Positions 1 through 9,042 of a DNA stretch of 64,000 bases are shown here, piece by piece. Below the pieces are notes generated by a model that saw only the letters and a list, made by a program, of their open reading frames with translations, was not told the DNA's origin and searched no databases. The number at the start of each line of letters is the position of its first letter. Positions within the stretch are counted from its first letter, which is position 1. This DNA comes from Mycolicibacter kumamotonensis (lineage in GTDB: Bacteria; Actinomycetota; Actinomycetes; Mycobacteriales; Mycobacteriaceae): contig NZ_MVHU01000007.1 of the NCBI RefSeq assembly GCF_002086285.1, forward strand, positions 1 through 64,000, given 5' to 3'. A program made the translations under genes and the position numbers.

Positions 1-1
1 C

Positions 2-2314
2 GGCGGCGCCGGGGGTGCCGGCGGGGCGGGTTCGACCACCGGGGCGACCGGTGCGGCCGGGGCCGCCCCGACGGGACGTGCGGGCGACGGCGGCGACGGC
101 GGCGACGGTTACCACGCCACCACCGCCGGCGCCAGCGGCGGCAAGGGCGGCGACGGCGGAACCGGAAGCGTCCACGGCAACGGCGGTAACGGCGGCAACG
201 GCGGCAACGGGGCGACCGGCAGGAACGGCGTCGCCGGCCTGTTCGGCGGCAACGCCGGCGATGGCGGCAACGGCGGGGCCGGCGGCGCCGGCGGCAACTC
301 CCTCGGCGACGGCAACGGCGGCAACGGCGGCAACGGCGGCGCGGCCGGCAACGGCGGCCGCGGCCTGGACCAATCGGGCCAGCCGGCCGGCGCCACCCTG
401 CCCGGCAGCGGCGGCAACGGCGGGCAAGGCGGGGCCGGCGGGGCCGGCGGCAGCAGCGCCAGCGCCCACGGCCCCGGCACCGGTAACGGCGGCGCGGGCG
501 GTACGGGCGGGGCCGGCGGCAACGGTGGCGGCAACGGCATCGCCACCGTGGACGCGCCCAACAACGTGCAATACGGCAGCGGCGGCGACGGCGGCGCCGG
601 TGGCGCCGGCGGCAACGGCGGCCTCGGCGACAACGGCGCCGCGGGCCCCAACGCGGGCTTCGACGGCGGCCACGGCGGAGCCGGCGGCCAGGGCGGGGCC
701 GGTGGCTCCTCCTACCAGGGCAACGCCGCCCTGGGCGAGCACGGGCGTTTCGGCACCAACGGCGATGGCGGCGCCGGTGGATCCGGCGGGACCGGCGGCG
801 GTGGCGGCACCGGCGGCACCGGGATCGCCAGCGCCGGCGGCGCCGGCGGCAACGGCGGCAACGGCGGAACGGCCGGCGCCGGCGGCGCACCAGGCACCGG
901 CACGTTCGCCCAACCCGGAATCAACAAGGCGCCGGTCGGGATCGGCGGGGCCGGTGGCCACGGCGGCGGAGCGGGCGACGGCGGATCCGGCGGGATCGGT
1001 GCGGCCGGATACACCGGCGGCGCCGGCGGGAACGGCGGTGTGGGAGGTTCCGGCGGAGACGGCGGCGACGGCAGCGGCAGCTTCTATTCGCAGGGTTCCA
1101 GCGGTGGCAACGGCGGCTCAGGGGGCGACGGCGGCGACGCCGGTACCGGCGGAGCGGGCGGTTCGGGTGCCGCTGCCGGCACCGGTGGCAACGCCGGTGC
1201 GGGCGGTGACGGCGGCGACGGCGGAAACGGCGGCACCGCCACCCTGGCCTCGACGAACGTGCACGGCGGGGCGGCCGGCGATGGCGGCGCCGGAGGGGCC
1301 GCGGGCAACGTGGCCGCCGGCGGCGCCGGGGCCATGGGGGGCGACGGCGGCGACGGCGGCGTGGGTGGCTACGGCGGGACGGTCGGCTCCACCGGGGCCA
1401 ATGGCGCAGGCGGTGCCGGCGGCGAGGGCTCGGGATCGGCTGCCGATGGTGCCGCCGGCGGCCCGGAAGGCTTGGTCAACGCGTCCATCCCGCTGTATCT
1501 GCAAAGCGGCGGGATCAGCCCGATCGTCTACATCTCGCTCAACGGCGGTCCACCGGTTCCGGTGCAGATCGACACCGGTTCCACCGGGTTGACGATCCTG
1601 GGCAACAGCCAGGGCCTGGGCGACTCGGTCTTTTCCGGCAGCGCAAGCTACGCCGGACTGGGCAATCAGTCCTACAGCTACCACACCTACGACACCACGG
1701 TCGGCTTCTGCGACAAGCTGGGCGTCTGCCCCGAGGGACTGGTCACCGATCCCACCGCGGTCAACATCGTCGACCCGGCATCGACCGCGCTGATGACGCA
1801 GTACTTCAACCAGTACGGCATCGTCGGGGTACTCGGCATCGGGCCGAACAACGGTTTCTCGGGAACCTCGACGATCATCTCGGCGCTGCCCGGCGCGCTC
1901 AACCAGGGGGTGCTCATCGACGAGGCCCGCGGCGAGGTGGTCTTCGGCCCCAACCAGTTGGAGCCGGAACTGTCCCTTCCCGGTTCCCCGTTCGTCGACA
2001 CGATGGTGTCGGTCAATGGTGGCGCTCCGGTGGCGGTCTCGACCTCGATCGACTCCGGCGGCATGTTGGGCAGCGTTCCGCAGTGGCTGTTCCCCAGCGC
2101 CGGCATCGGCACGCACGTGCCGGTGGGCACCGAGATCTCGGTGTACACCGCCGACGGCCAGACCTTGCTGTACTCCTTCACGACGACCGCGACCAACAGC
2201 CCGTGGGTGTGGTCGAACACATCGATGAACTCCGGGTACTGGCCGTTCGCGGAGAATCCGATCTACATCGATTACCGCCCAAGCGGTTTCGGGTCGACGG
2301 TCTTCAGCGGCTAG
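2..2314 (+). CDS. PE-PGRS family protein with C-terminal aspartic protease (PecA-like) domain, 5' truncated
   Basis: The open frame enters from the left edge, so the N-terminus, where a PE domain would be expected, is not visible. Up to about base 1470 the protein is a PGRS region of Gly-Gly-Ala and Gly-Asn-Gly repeats. A non-repetitive domain of about 275 residues follows. It carries two aspartic-protease signatures: DTGS (Asp codon at 1571) and DSGG (Asp codon at 2051). This layout matches the PE_PGRS35/PecA type, whose protease cleaves surface PE_PGRS proteins; that function is family knowledge, not shown here. These proteins are expected at the cell surface via type VII (ESX-5) secretion. 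The stop overlaps the opposite-strand oxidoreductase stop in a shared CTAG. Confident for PGRS plus protease; the PE head is inferred. Confidence 0.9.
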   Translation, partial: GGAGGAGGAGSTTGATGAAGAAPTGRAGDGGDGGDGYHATTAGASGGKGGDGGTGSVHGNGGNGGNGGNGATGRNGVAGLFGGNAGDGGNGGAGGAGGNSLGDGNGGNGGNGGAAGNGGRGLDQSGQPAGATLPGSGGNGGQGGAGGAGGSSASAHGPGTGNGGAGGTGGAGGNGGGNGIATVDAPNNVQYGSGGDGGAGGAGGNGGLGDNGAAGPNAGFDGGHGGAGGQGGAGGSSYQGNAALGEHGRFGTNGDGGAGGSGGTGGGGGTGGTGIASAGGAGGNGGNGGTAGAGGAPGTGTFAQPGINKAPVGIGGAGGHGGGAGDGGSGGIGAAGYTGGAGGNGGVGGSGGDGGDGSGSFYSQGSSGGNGGSGGDGGDAGTGGAGGSGAAAGTGGNAGAGGDGGDGGNGGTATLASTNVHGGAAGDGGAGGAAGNVAAGGAGAMGGDGGDGGVGGYGGTVGSTGANGAGGAGGEGSGSAADGAAGGPEGLVNASIPLYLQSGGISPIVYISLNGGPPVPVQIDTGSTGLTILGNSQGLGDSVFSGSASYAGLGNQSYSYHTYDTTVGFCDKLGVCPEGLVTDPTAVNIVDPASTALMTQYFNQYGIVGVLGIGPNNGFSGTSTIISALPGALNQGVLIDEARGEVVFGPNQLEPELSLPGSPFVDTMVSVNGGAPVAVSTSIDSGGMLGSVPQWLFPSAGIGTHVPVGTEISVYTADGQTLLYSFTTTATNSPWVWSNTSMNSGYWPFAENPIYIDYRPSGFGSTVFSG

Positions 2315-3351
2315 AACAGTTCCCTGGCGAGCAGTTCGCAGGTCCGCTCGCGCCCGGGCGCGGTGGCCGGGTCGGTGCCGCGCCGCGCCGACGCCACCGG
2401 GTTGACCATCACCTCGTCGACGTCGAAGTGCTCGGCCAGCGCCATGAGCTGCTCGGCCGCTTCGCCGGGCGCGCCGACGACCGCGCGCCGCAGCCCGCTG
2501 TCGATGATGCGCTGCTCTTGATCGGACACCTGCGCTGCCTGAGCGTCCTCGACCAGGTCGACGGCGCCCAGCGGCCGGCCGGTCCGCAGCCGGGCCATCA
2601 TCTGCAGATTCGGCAGCATCAATGCCGTTGCCTCTTCCCGGGTTTCGGCCACGGACGCGTTCACCGTCAGGAACGTCGTCGGTTCGGAACACATCTCGCT
2701 GGGGGTGAAATGCTCCCGGTAGTAGGCCAGTGCCTCTTCGGTGCCGTGGCCGGAGAAGTGGTGGGCGAAGACGTACGGCAGGCCCTTGGCCGCGGCCAGC
2801 CGCGCCGAATACATGCTCGATCCCAGCAGCCACAGCCTCGGCTCCCCGACCGCGGCCGGGGTGGCCTTGAGCAGGTAGTCCCCGTCGCGCAGCTGGACCT
2901 TCACGCCGCGACTGCTCATCATCGCGCGCACCTGATCGAGATAGTCGGGGAAGTTTTGGATTTCCCGCTCGGCCACGCCTTCCCTGCTGCCGCGCAGCAT
3001 GAACGAGGTGACCGGATCCGAACCCGGCGCCCGGCCGATCCCCAGGTCGATTCGCCCCGGTGCGGCGGCCTCCAGCAGCGCGAACTGTTCAGCGACGGCC
3101 AGCGGGGCGTGATTGGGCAGCATCACCCCGCCCGAGCCCAGCCGCACCCGGGTGGTCTGTGCGGCCAAGTAGGCCAGCAGCACCGGCGGGCTGGTGGCCC
3201 CCACCGAGGGCATGTTGTGGTGCTCGGCCACCCAGTAGCGGGTGAAACCGAGCCGGTCGGCGGCCTGGGCCAGCCGCACCGTGGCGGCCAGCGCGTCGGC
3301 GCTGGTCTGGTCGGTACGGACGGGCACAAGATCAAGAACGGATAAGCGCAC
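2311..3351 (-). CDS. LLM-class flavin-dependent oxidoreductase (MsnO8-like)
   Basis: A luciferase-like monooxygenase of about 346 residues, the usual length for MsnO8-type members. N-terminal [10 protein letters not shown] is followed by the characteristic [15 protein letters not shown] block near residues 35-50, then [14 protein letters not shown] and [14 protein letters not shown]. The family uses F420 or FMN in a TIM barrel; the substrate cannot be told. The frame stays open upstream, but homology begins at the GTG at 3351, which leaves a 20-bp gap to the glycosylase gene upstream, so this start was chosen. It probably forms a two-gene operon with udgB. Its stop is interlocked with the convergent PGRS gene. 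Confidence 0.85.
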   Translation of the reverse strand: MRLSVLDLVPVRTDQTSADALAATVRLAQAADRLGFTRYWVAEHHNMPSVGATSPPVLLAYLAAQTTRVRLGSGGVMLPNHAPLAVAEQFALLEAAAPGRIDLGIGRAPGSDPVTSFMLRGSREGVAEREIQNFPDYLDQVRAMMSSRGVKVQLRDGDYLLKATPAAVGEPRLWLLGSSMYSARLAAAKGLPYVFAHHFSGHGTEEALAYYREHFTPSEMCSEPTTFLTVNASVAETREEATALMLPNLQMMARLRTGRPLGAVDLVEDAQAAQVSDQEQRIIDSGLRRAVVGAPGEAAEQLMALAEHFDVDEVMVNPVASARRGTDPATAPGRERTCELLARELF

Positions 3352-3371
3352 GTGGATGTCAACGCCGTCAC

Positions 3372-4190
3372 TCAGCCGGATAGTCCCGCCAGCTCCGCCG
3401 CCCGGCCGAAGATGTCGTCGAGCATCGCCGGGGTCAGCCGGCCGGTGAACATGTTCTGCTGGCTGGGGTGATAGCAACCCAGCAGCCGCAACGTCGGGCC
3501 GAGTTCGGCCAGCGCGCCGTGGCCGAACTTCGGTTTGGGTTTGGGTGGCTGATCGGTGGCCACCCGCAGCGCGATCTGCCAGGCGAAACCGCCGAGCGCG
3601 ACGATCACCCGCGCGTGCGGGGCGATCAGCCGCCATTCGGCGTCGATCCACGGCGCGCAGGTGTTGCGCTCGACCGTCGTCGGCGAGTTGTCCGGCGGGG
3701 CGCAGCGCACCGGGGCGATGATCCGGATCGTGTCGGTCTGCAGCCCGTCGGCGGCGTCGACACTGGTCGGCTGGTTGACCAGACCGGCGCGGTGCAGCGC
3801 GGCGTAGAGCTGGTCGCCGGAGCGGTCGCCGGTGAACATCCGCCCGGTCCGGTTGGCCCCGTTGGCGGCGGGCGCCAACCCGACCACGACGATCTTCGGC
3901 TTCGGTGACCCCCAGCCGGGCACCGGGCGTCCCCAGTACGGTTGGTCGGCAAAGGATTTCCGTTTGGTGACGGCCACCTCTTCGCGCCAGGACACCAATC
4001 GCGGGCAGGCCCGGCAGACACTGATCAGCGCGTCCAGCTCGGGGATCGACTCGACTTGGCCGGCCAGTTGCAGCACCCGGGCGGCGTCCGGGGCCTGCGG
4101 GGTGTCCGGGGTGGCCGGGTCGCCGGGCCAGCCGGTGCCCGGCGGCACCGGGGAGGCGAACCGCTGACCGGTGCGCGGGTGGTTGAGCAT
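3372..4190 (-). CDS. udgB: Type-5 (UdgB) uracil-DNA glycosylase
   Basis: A base-excision repair enzyme of the thermostable family 5 uracil-DNA glycosylases, about 272 residues. The signature [19 protein letters not shown] is present. Cysteines in CRACP, NTCAPW and LLGCYHPSQ are placed as expected for the family's 4Fe-4S cluster. This family excises uracil and related deaminated bases, relevant for a GC-rich genome. The chosen ATG at 4190 has an AGGA about 10 bases upstream; an in-frame start at 4217 is possible. It matches Rv1259 of M. tuberculosis. The flavin oxidoreductase follows 20 bp downstream and is probably cotranscribed. Confidence 0.9.
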   Translation of the reverse strand: MLNHPRTGQRFASPVPPGTGWPGDPATPDTPQAPDAARVLQLAGQVESIPELDALISVCRACPRLVSWREEVAVTKRKSFADQPYWGRPVPGWGSPKPKIVVVGLAPAANGANRTGRMFTGDRSGDQLYAALHRAGLVNQPTSVDAADGLQTDTIRIIAPVRCAPPDNSPTTVERNTCAPWIDAEWRLIAPHARVIVALGGFAWQIALRVATDQPPKPKPKFGHGALAELGPTLRLLGCYHPSQQNMFTGRLTPAMLDDIFGRAAELAGLSG

Positions 4191-4227
4191 GGCACCATCC
4201 TGCCGGGTGCCGCGCAACGTGAAACGG

Positions 4228-5106
4228 CTACGTCGAGAGCTGTTGGGCTGTCGCCCGGATTTCGCGGATGTAGCGGTCGCGTTCGGCGGCGCTGACGTCT
4301 CGGCGCAGCGGCCCCAACTGCAATTCGTAGGTGGGATCGCCCTTGTCGAACACCGGCGCGGCCAGATAACTCACCGACAGCGGCTGCGTGGTAGCGAGTT
4401 GTTCTGCGGTGTACGGGTTTCCGTTCACGCCGGTGAGCAGCTCGAAGACCCGCTGGCGCAGCGCGACCCGGCGGGGATGCTCCGCCAGCAGGTCGACCAC
4501 CTCGGCCAGCACGTCGAGTGCCTCCAGGCCCGGACCGCCCAGCCCGAACACCACGACGCCGTGCTGCCGCACCTGGTCCAGCACGTCCTCGAGCACGTCG
4601 CGACCGACCCCGTGCGCCGATTCCAGCCACGCCTGCCGTGCCCGCACATCGCGGTAAGCGATCACGGTGGCCCCGACGGGAGCGATCAGCGGCAACCGAA
4701 CACCGACACCGACCCCGGCCGGGATGCGGCCGCGGCCCCGCACCAGGGTCAGGAAACTCAGCTCGGTCGGCCCGACCAGGGCCAGCCCCGCTCCGCAACC
4801 GGCGCGTTCCGCCAATTGCTCGATCACGTGCGCGCTCTCGGTCGACAGCGGCCAGAGCCGACGGACGGTGTCGGCGATACCGATCAGTCCGGGGCCCAGG
4901 GTGTACTTGCGATCATCGTTGCGGGCCGCCCATCCGGCCCGCTCCAATGCCAGCAGGATCGACGTCACCGTGGCACGGTTGAGCTCCAACCGCGATGCGA
5001 TCGAGGCGACGGAACTGGGTTGCGACTGGGCTGCCAATAAGCCCACGACGGCGACGACGCGATCGGTAGGTGGCGAGCCCACCCGCTTGTCGTCGTGCCC
5101 GCCCAT
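4228..5106 (-). CDS. IclR-family transcriptional regulator
   Basis: About 292 residues. An N-terminal winged helix-turn-helix ([20 protein letters not shown], about residues 30-52) is followed by [11 protein letters not shown] and an effector-binding domain, the IclR plan. A strong AAGGAGG lies only three bases before the ATG at 5106. That spacing is short, so the in-frame GTG nine codons in could be used instead. The gene is divergent from the exported DUF1214-like gene, and a perfect 22-bp palindrome (5227-5248) lies between them, making that gene the likely target. IclR proteins usually sense small organic acids or aromatics; the ligand here is unknown. Confidence 0.85.
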   Translation of the reverse strand: MGGHDDKRVGSPPTDRVVAVVGLLAAQSQPSSVASIASRLELNRATVTSILLALERAGWAARNDDRKYTLGPGLIGIADTVRRLWPLSTESAHVIEQLAERAGCGAGLALVGPTELSFLTLVRGRGRIPAGVGVGVRLPLIAPVGATVIAYRDVRARQAWLESAHGVGRDVLEDVLDQVRQHGVVVFGLGGPGLEALDVLAEVVDLLAEHPRRVALRQRVFELLTGVNGNPYTAEQLATTQPLSVSYLAAPVFDKGDPTYELQLGPLRRDVSAAERDRYIREIRATAQQLST

Positions 5107-5226
5107 CGCCCTCCTTATGCCTGGCTCTGCCGGGAAATCACCGATCGTACGGCGTCGGCCCGGACCCTTGCGCTCAGGTTCGGCCGCCGGTAGCGTCCCG
5201 TCTCATCGCATTTTCAGTTGTCGTTC

Positions 5227-5248
5227 ATATGACAAATAATTGTCATAT
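5227..5248. promoter_or_regulatory. Perfect 9-bp inverted repeat, candidate operator
   Basis: ATATGACAA, spacer ATAA, then TTGTCATAT: both arms match perfectly. The site is strikingly AT-rich for this genome and lies between the divergent IclR gene and the DUF1214-like gene, ending 19 bases before the latter's ATG. It is a candidate regulator-binding site, most simply for the neighbouring IclR protein. Binding is inferred from position and symmetry only. Confidence 0.65.
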
Positions 5249-5267
5249 TGCCGGAGAGGAGCCGGTC

Positions 5268-7241
5268 ATGGCCACCGGACGACGCGAAGCCCACCGGGGC
5301 GGCCGGTCTACCAGTGCACTGTGTGCGGCCGGGCTGGCGGCGGTCGTGGCCGCCGGCGCGGTAGCGGGCCCGATCCATCCGGCCCGCGCGGCTCACCTGA
5401 CGCCGGTGGCGCTGACGTCGGTCTCGGCCGAGGTGCAACAGGCGATCGATGCCCTGCTGGACGCGATGAAGCAGGCAGCGGCCGACGACGCGGCACTGCC
5501 CTTTGCGACACCCGATGGCGTCGCCATGCTGATGACGGGCCTGCAGAACACGAATTACGAATTGCTCATGGCCGGGGTCTCCCGGGTTACCGAGTTGTTC
5601 GACGGATGGTTTTTCCAATCGCCGGAAGTGATCGCCGGAGACGCCGCCAACCCTCGCCAGTACTTCCAGTTCTTCACGCCCGACATCTATTACCACGCCA
5701 CCGCGGGCCTGGCCCCGGGCGCGACCTATGAGCTCACCGGCCGCATCGGCGGCGGCACCGAGGCGTTCGCCATCGCCACCGAGCAGATCACCGGGTCGCA
5801 GGCCGTCAGCAAGGAGAGCCTGGAACTCGGCCACGACCTGGTGGTCAATCCCGACGGCACGTTCACCGTCTACATCGGCCCGGAAGCGCCCAGCGGCGCG
5901 GTCAACTTCATCGACGACGACAGCGCCACCATCCAGGGCGCCGCCTCACTGTTGGTGCGGGACATGTTGGGCGACTGGGCGAAAGGTCCCAGCAACATCA
6001 GCATCCACTGCGTGGCCGACTGCCCGCCGTTCTTCGCCATCCCCGAGGGCGGCTTCTTTCCCAGCGACGAGACCACGGCTCCGACGAAGATCACCTCGGT
6101 CGACGATGCGTTGACCATGCTGTTCAGTGCCTTCGCCAAGATCGCCGGCCCGTTCAACACCCAGAACATGGGGCTGGCCCAGATCGCCGGGATCGAGCAG
6201 CCCGCCAACACCATGAGTCCGCTGGCCACCGAGACCAGCCTGTTCGCCACGGGTCTGCCGAGTGCGGATGTCTCCGCGGGGAATTTCGACCTGGACCCGG
6301 GCCAGGCGTTGATCGTCAAAGTGCCCGATGTGGCGGCCGGCTACAGCGGGATCGAGCTGATGAACGTCTACGGCGCCGCATTGCCGTTCACCCTGGCGCA
6401 GACCACCTTGAACAACACCACCGCGTTTCACTCCGCCGACGGCTACACCTACTACGTGGTCAGCGCCACCAACCCGGGCGTGGCGAACTGGCTCGACACC
6501 GGGGGCATCCCCAACGGCGAGATCTTCGCCCGGTTCGAGAACCTGCCTGACGGAACCGATCCGACGGGCATGGAGGTGACGACTCAGGTGGTGTCGGTGG
6601 CCGATGTGGCCCAGTACCTGCCTGAGGACACCCCGACCGTCAGCGCCGCCGAATACGCCGCCGACATGACCCAGCGGGTGCTGTCCTACGACTACGCCCT
6701 GGACGTGTCCCGGATGCACGCCCAACCGAGCTGGCTGATCCAGGAATTGCTGTTCTCGGGACTCAAGGGGCTCATCGGTGACGACAATTTCGCGGCGGTT
6801 TTCGGCGCGGAGCCCGAAACGCCGCTGGAGCTGCGGTTCACCGACGCACTGAGCCCGGATTGGGACGCCGTCTGGCACGGGTTCACCAGCGACCCGTTCG
6901 GCAGCCTCACCGCGGTGGCCAACAACCTGCCGCTGCTGTGGAGCGATATCAGCCTGCCGTTCCAGCTGGCCGCAGCACAATCGGTGCTGTCGCTGTTGCT
7001 GCCCGGGGCGGCCGGCTCGCTGCTGAGCGACGCCCTGCTCGACCCGAACAGCGGCATCATCGCCGGCCTGCTCAATGCCCGCGACGACCTGGCCACCACC
7101 ATCCTGACCGCCAACGACGCCTGGCCGACGGAGGTCGGTGAGCAGGCCGCCCAGCAGTGGGCGAACATGTCCGAGCTGATCGGGCAGGCCGCCAGTACGG
7201 ACCTGGGTTCGTGGTTCGCGTCGTTGTTCGACGCCGGCTGA
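5268..7241 (+). CDS. Exported DUF1214-like protein
   Basis: About 657 residues. The ATG at 5268 follows GGAGAGGA at a 7-base spacing, so it was preferred to earlier in-frame starts. The N-terminus has an Arg-rich stretch (GRREAHRGGR), a hydrophobic Ala/Gly/Val segment and a cleavage-like Ala-Arg-Ala near residue 43, so export by Sec or Tat is likely. The middle shows GATYELTGRIGGG, then LLVRDMLGDWAKGPSNI. Around residues 390-440 comes PGVANWLDTGGIPNGEIFARF. These blocks resemble DUF1214 proteins, which lack a defined biochemical role. A C-terminal extension of about 170 residues is not recognised. It is probably controlled with the divergent IclR gene. The DUF assignment is from motif memory. 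Confidence 0.7.
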   Translation: MATGRREAHRGGRSTSALCAAGLAAVVAAGAVAGPIHPARAAHLTPVALTSVSAEVQQAIDALLDAMKQAAADDAALPFATPDGVAMLMTGLQNTNYELLMAGVSRVTELFDGWFFQSPEVIAGDAANPRQYFQFFTPDIYYHATAGLAPGATYELTGRIGGGTEAFAIATEQITGSQAVSKESLELGHDLVVNPDGTFTVYIGPEAPSGAVNFIDDDSATIQGAASLLVRDMLGDWAKGPSNISIHCVADCPPFFAIPEGGFFPSDETTAPTKITSVDDALTMLFSAFAKIAGPFNTQNMGLAQIAGIEQPANTMSPLATETSLFATGLPSADVSAGNFDLDPGQALIVKVPDVAAGYSGIELMNVYGAALPFTLAQTTLNNTTAFHSADGYTYYVVSATNPGVANWLDTGGIPNGEIFARFENLPDGTDPTGMEVTTQVVSVADVAQYLPEDTPTVSAAEYAADMTQRVLSYDYALDVSRMHAQPSWLIQELLFSGLKGLIGDDNFAAVFGAEPETPLELRFTDALSPDWDAVWHGFTSDPFGSLTAVANNLPLLWSDISLPFQLAAAQSVLSLLLPGAAGSLLSDALLDPNSGIIAGLLNARDDLATTILTANDAWPTEVGEQAAQQWANMSELIGQAASTDLGSWFASLFDAG

Positions 7242-7269
7242 TCCGCCGCTGAAATCCCGGCGCCGCCAT

Positions 7270-7275
7270 TACACT
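7270..7275 (+). promoter_or_regulatory. -10 box (TACACT) for a leaderless start
   Basis: TACACT fits the mycobacterial TANNNT -10 consensus and ends six bases before the ATG at 7282. There is no Shine-Dalgarno sequence, so transcription probably starts at the start codon. Confidence 0.55.
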
Positions 7276-7281
7276 CCCGGA

Positions 7282-9003
7282 ATGCGCAGGTACAGCGGTC
7301 ATGTCGCGCTGACGGTCGTGTTGCTTGCCTCCGGGCTGACCGGTTGCTCGTCGGGGAACCGGGTGCCCGAGTCGATCGCGACGCCGACCGTTTCATCGTC
7401 CCCCTCGCCGACGGTGTCGCCGTCGGCGGTGATCGGCCCCGACGGGGCGAGCGTCGAGATCACTCTGAGCAAGATGCGGGTCACCGCAACCGCACCGGCC
7501 GGTGTCAGTGATCCCGGTGTGCCGCTGACGATCTCGGGTGGCCCAGAAGCCACGGGCAAACCATTTGCGGCCGCGGTGGCCGCCAGTGCACCGGCGTCGA
7601 TCACGCTGGGCTCAGGGCTGCAGCCCAAGCAGCCGATCGAGCTGCGCTTCGACCTGTCCGCCGACCCGGAGCTTGCCGGGGCGTTCAGCGATTCGGTGAA
7701 GCCGGTGATCCACTCGGGCTCCGGCGCCGACGGGTCGGTGATCGACCTGATACCGGCCACCTGGGATCCGGCGACCCGCACGGTGAGCGCGACCACCGAC
7801 CACCTGTCGTTTTTTCAGGTCGTCGCCGCCGACCTGGGCAAGGTGGTCGACACCATCCGGGGTGTGCTGCTGCCCGGCACCAACTCCGGCCCGGCCTGTG
7901 CGGGCGGCAGCCGACTGACCATCGGATCGATCTCCTACACGCTCAGCGCATCCAAGCCCGACGCGCCGGTCACCGGTTGCCTGAGCGACCCCGGCGACGG
8001 CGGCGTCGGCGTCGACTTCGCCAACAACAGCAGCCAGTTCTACGGGATCACATCCTCGCCTCCCGGAGCCTTCACCAACCCGACGCCCTTGAACAGCAAT
8101 GACCAGCTCGCGGTGTGGCTGTTCGGCGACAAGAACGGGCTGCTCACACCGCGCGCCGGCGGCCGGCTCGCACTTCCAGCCGGCACCACCAGCGCCACCA
8201 TCAATGCCGATGTCAATCCGGTGGCGCTGCAATTGAATTCGATCCTGACCGGACTCGGAATGCTGGGCATCGACGGCGACCAATTGGTAACGGTGTTCCA
8301 GAACAGCCGGTCGGCCTGGGACTGCGCGCTGACCGCGATGAACGCTTTGCAGCTGCCCAAGGACGCCTACCAGGCCCGCGATCAGTACGGCGGCGTCGCC
8401 CAATGCCTGCTGGCCGGGATCGGGGCCGCCGGCGGGCCAATCAGCGGCGCAGCCGGCGCCGACCCCAAATACCTGGGCGATGTGGTGCACCGGACCGGCG
8501 TGGCACTGTCGCTGGTGACCACCCTGCCCGACCAGTTCTTCGCCAACATCGCCGGAGCGATCGGCGAGGTGACCGGCAAGAATCACCTGCAGTTCACCCT
8601 CAACGGCCAGGGCCCCACCGCGCCGGCCCGGAGCACCGGCACCTTGCAGTTGAGCGTGTTCCACTCGCACACCAACCCCGGTGATACCGGAGTCGAGTTG
8701 GCGCCCAACCATTTCCAGCTCAGCAAGACCAAGCACGACGGCACTTTCTGGGTCGATCTGGGCCTGCGCTGGAAGACCGATGACGGAAAGGGACTGTTTT
8801 CCTACTGCACCGAGCAGACGAAGGTCCTCGACAGCGGTGGCGGCGTGGTGCTGGAGCGAAAGCAGCGACTGGCGACCTGCGACGGGGGCGGCGGCTGGGA
8901 TTTTCAACTCACCAAACCCGGCACCTACACCTACGTCGTCGACCTGCAGGGCGAGCCGAGCGGCTCAGCCCACGGCGAGCAGCAGTTCACCGTCGACCCG
9001 TAG
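7282..9003 (+). CDS. Putative lipoprotein of unknown function
   Basis: About 573 residues. The start gives a classical lipoprotein signal: Met-Arg-Arg, a hydrophobic stretch and the lipobox LTGC at about residues 19-22. A Ser/Thr/Pro-rich linker follows, as is common just after the lipidated cysteine in mycobacteria. The remainder is a globular extracytoplasmic protein with several Cys residues (PACAGG, TGCLSD, WDCALT, AQCLLAG, SYCTEQ, ATCDGG) that could form disulfides outside the membrane. I recognise no catalytic motif or named family. The gene is in the same direction as the exported DUF1214-like gene 40 bp upstream but has its own leaderless-type promoter. Its function is unknown. Confidence 0.75.
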   Translation: MRRYSGHVALTVVLLASGLTGCSSGNRVPESIATPTVSSSPSPTVSPSAVIGPDGASVEITLSKMRVTATAPAGVSDPGVPLTISGGPEATGKPFAAAVAASAPASITLGSGLQPKQPIELRFDLSADPELAGAFSDSVKPVIHSGSGADGSVIDLIPATWDPATRTVSATTDHLSFFQVVAADLGKVVDTIRGVLLPGTNSGPACAGGSRLTIGSISYTLSASKPDAPVTGCLSDPGDGGVGVDFANNSSQFYGITSSPPGAFTNPTPLNSNDQLAVWLFGDKNGLLTPRAGGRLALPAGTTSATINADVNPVALQLNSILTGLGMLGIDGDQLVTVFQNSRSAWDCALTAMNALQLPKDAYQARDQYGGVAQCLLAGIGAAGGPISGAAGADPKYLGDVVHRTGVALSLVTTLPDQFFANIAGAIGEVTGKNHLQFTLNGQGPTAPARSTGTLQLSVFHSHTNPGDTGVELAPNHFQLSKTKHDGTFWVDLGLRWKTDDGKGLFSYCTEQTKVLDSGGGVVLERKQRLATCDGGGGWDFQLTKPGTYTYVVDLQGEPSGSAHGEQQFTVDP

Positions 9004-9029
9004 CGACGCGGCACGCCACCGCAGCTCCG

Positions 9030-9035
9030 TAGGAT
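9030..9035 (+). promoter_or_regulatory. -10 box (TAGGAT) for a leaderless start
   Basis: TAGGAT ends seven bases before the GTG at 9043, and no ribosome binding site is visible. This supports GTG as both the first transcribed base and the first codon of the FAD-linked oxidase. Confidence 0.55.
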
Positions 9036-9042
9036 CGCTTGC

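Noticed and set aside
15..1592. Alternative + frame of 525 residues across the PGRS region, and its minus-strand shadows
   Set aside because: Composition is Ala/Thr/Pro/Arg without any domain; it is the shifted frame of GGC repeats. The PGRS frame continues into a real protease domain.
1118..2833. Minus-strand 571-residue open frame over the protease region
   Set aside because: Arg/Gly-rich with no motif, antisense to two recognisable genes; a product of high GC in the third codon position.
4191..4217. Longer udgB start at 4217
   Set aside because: No ribosome binding site, and the extra nine residues are not part of the family; AGGA supports the ATG at 4190.
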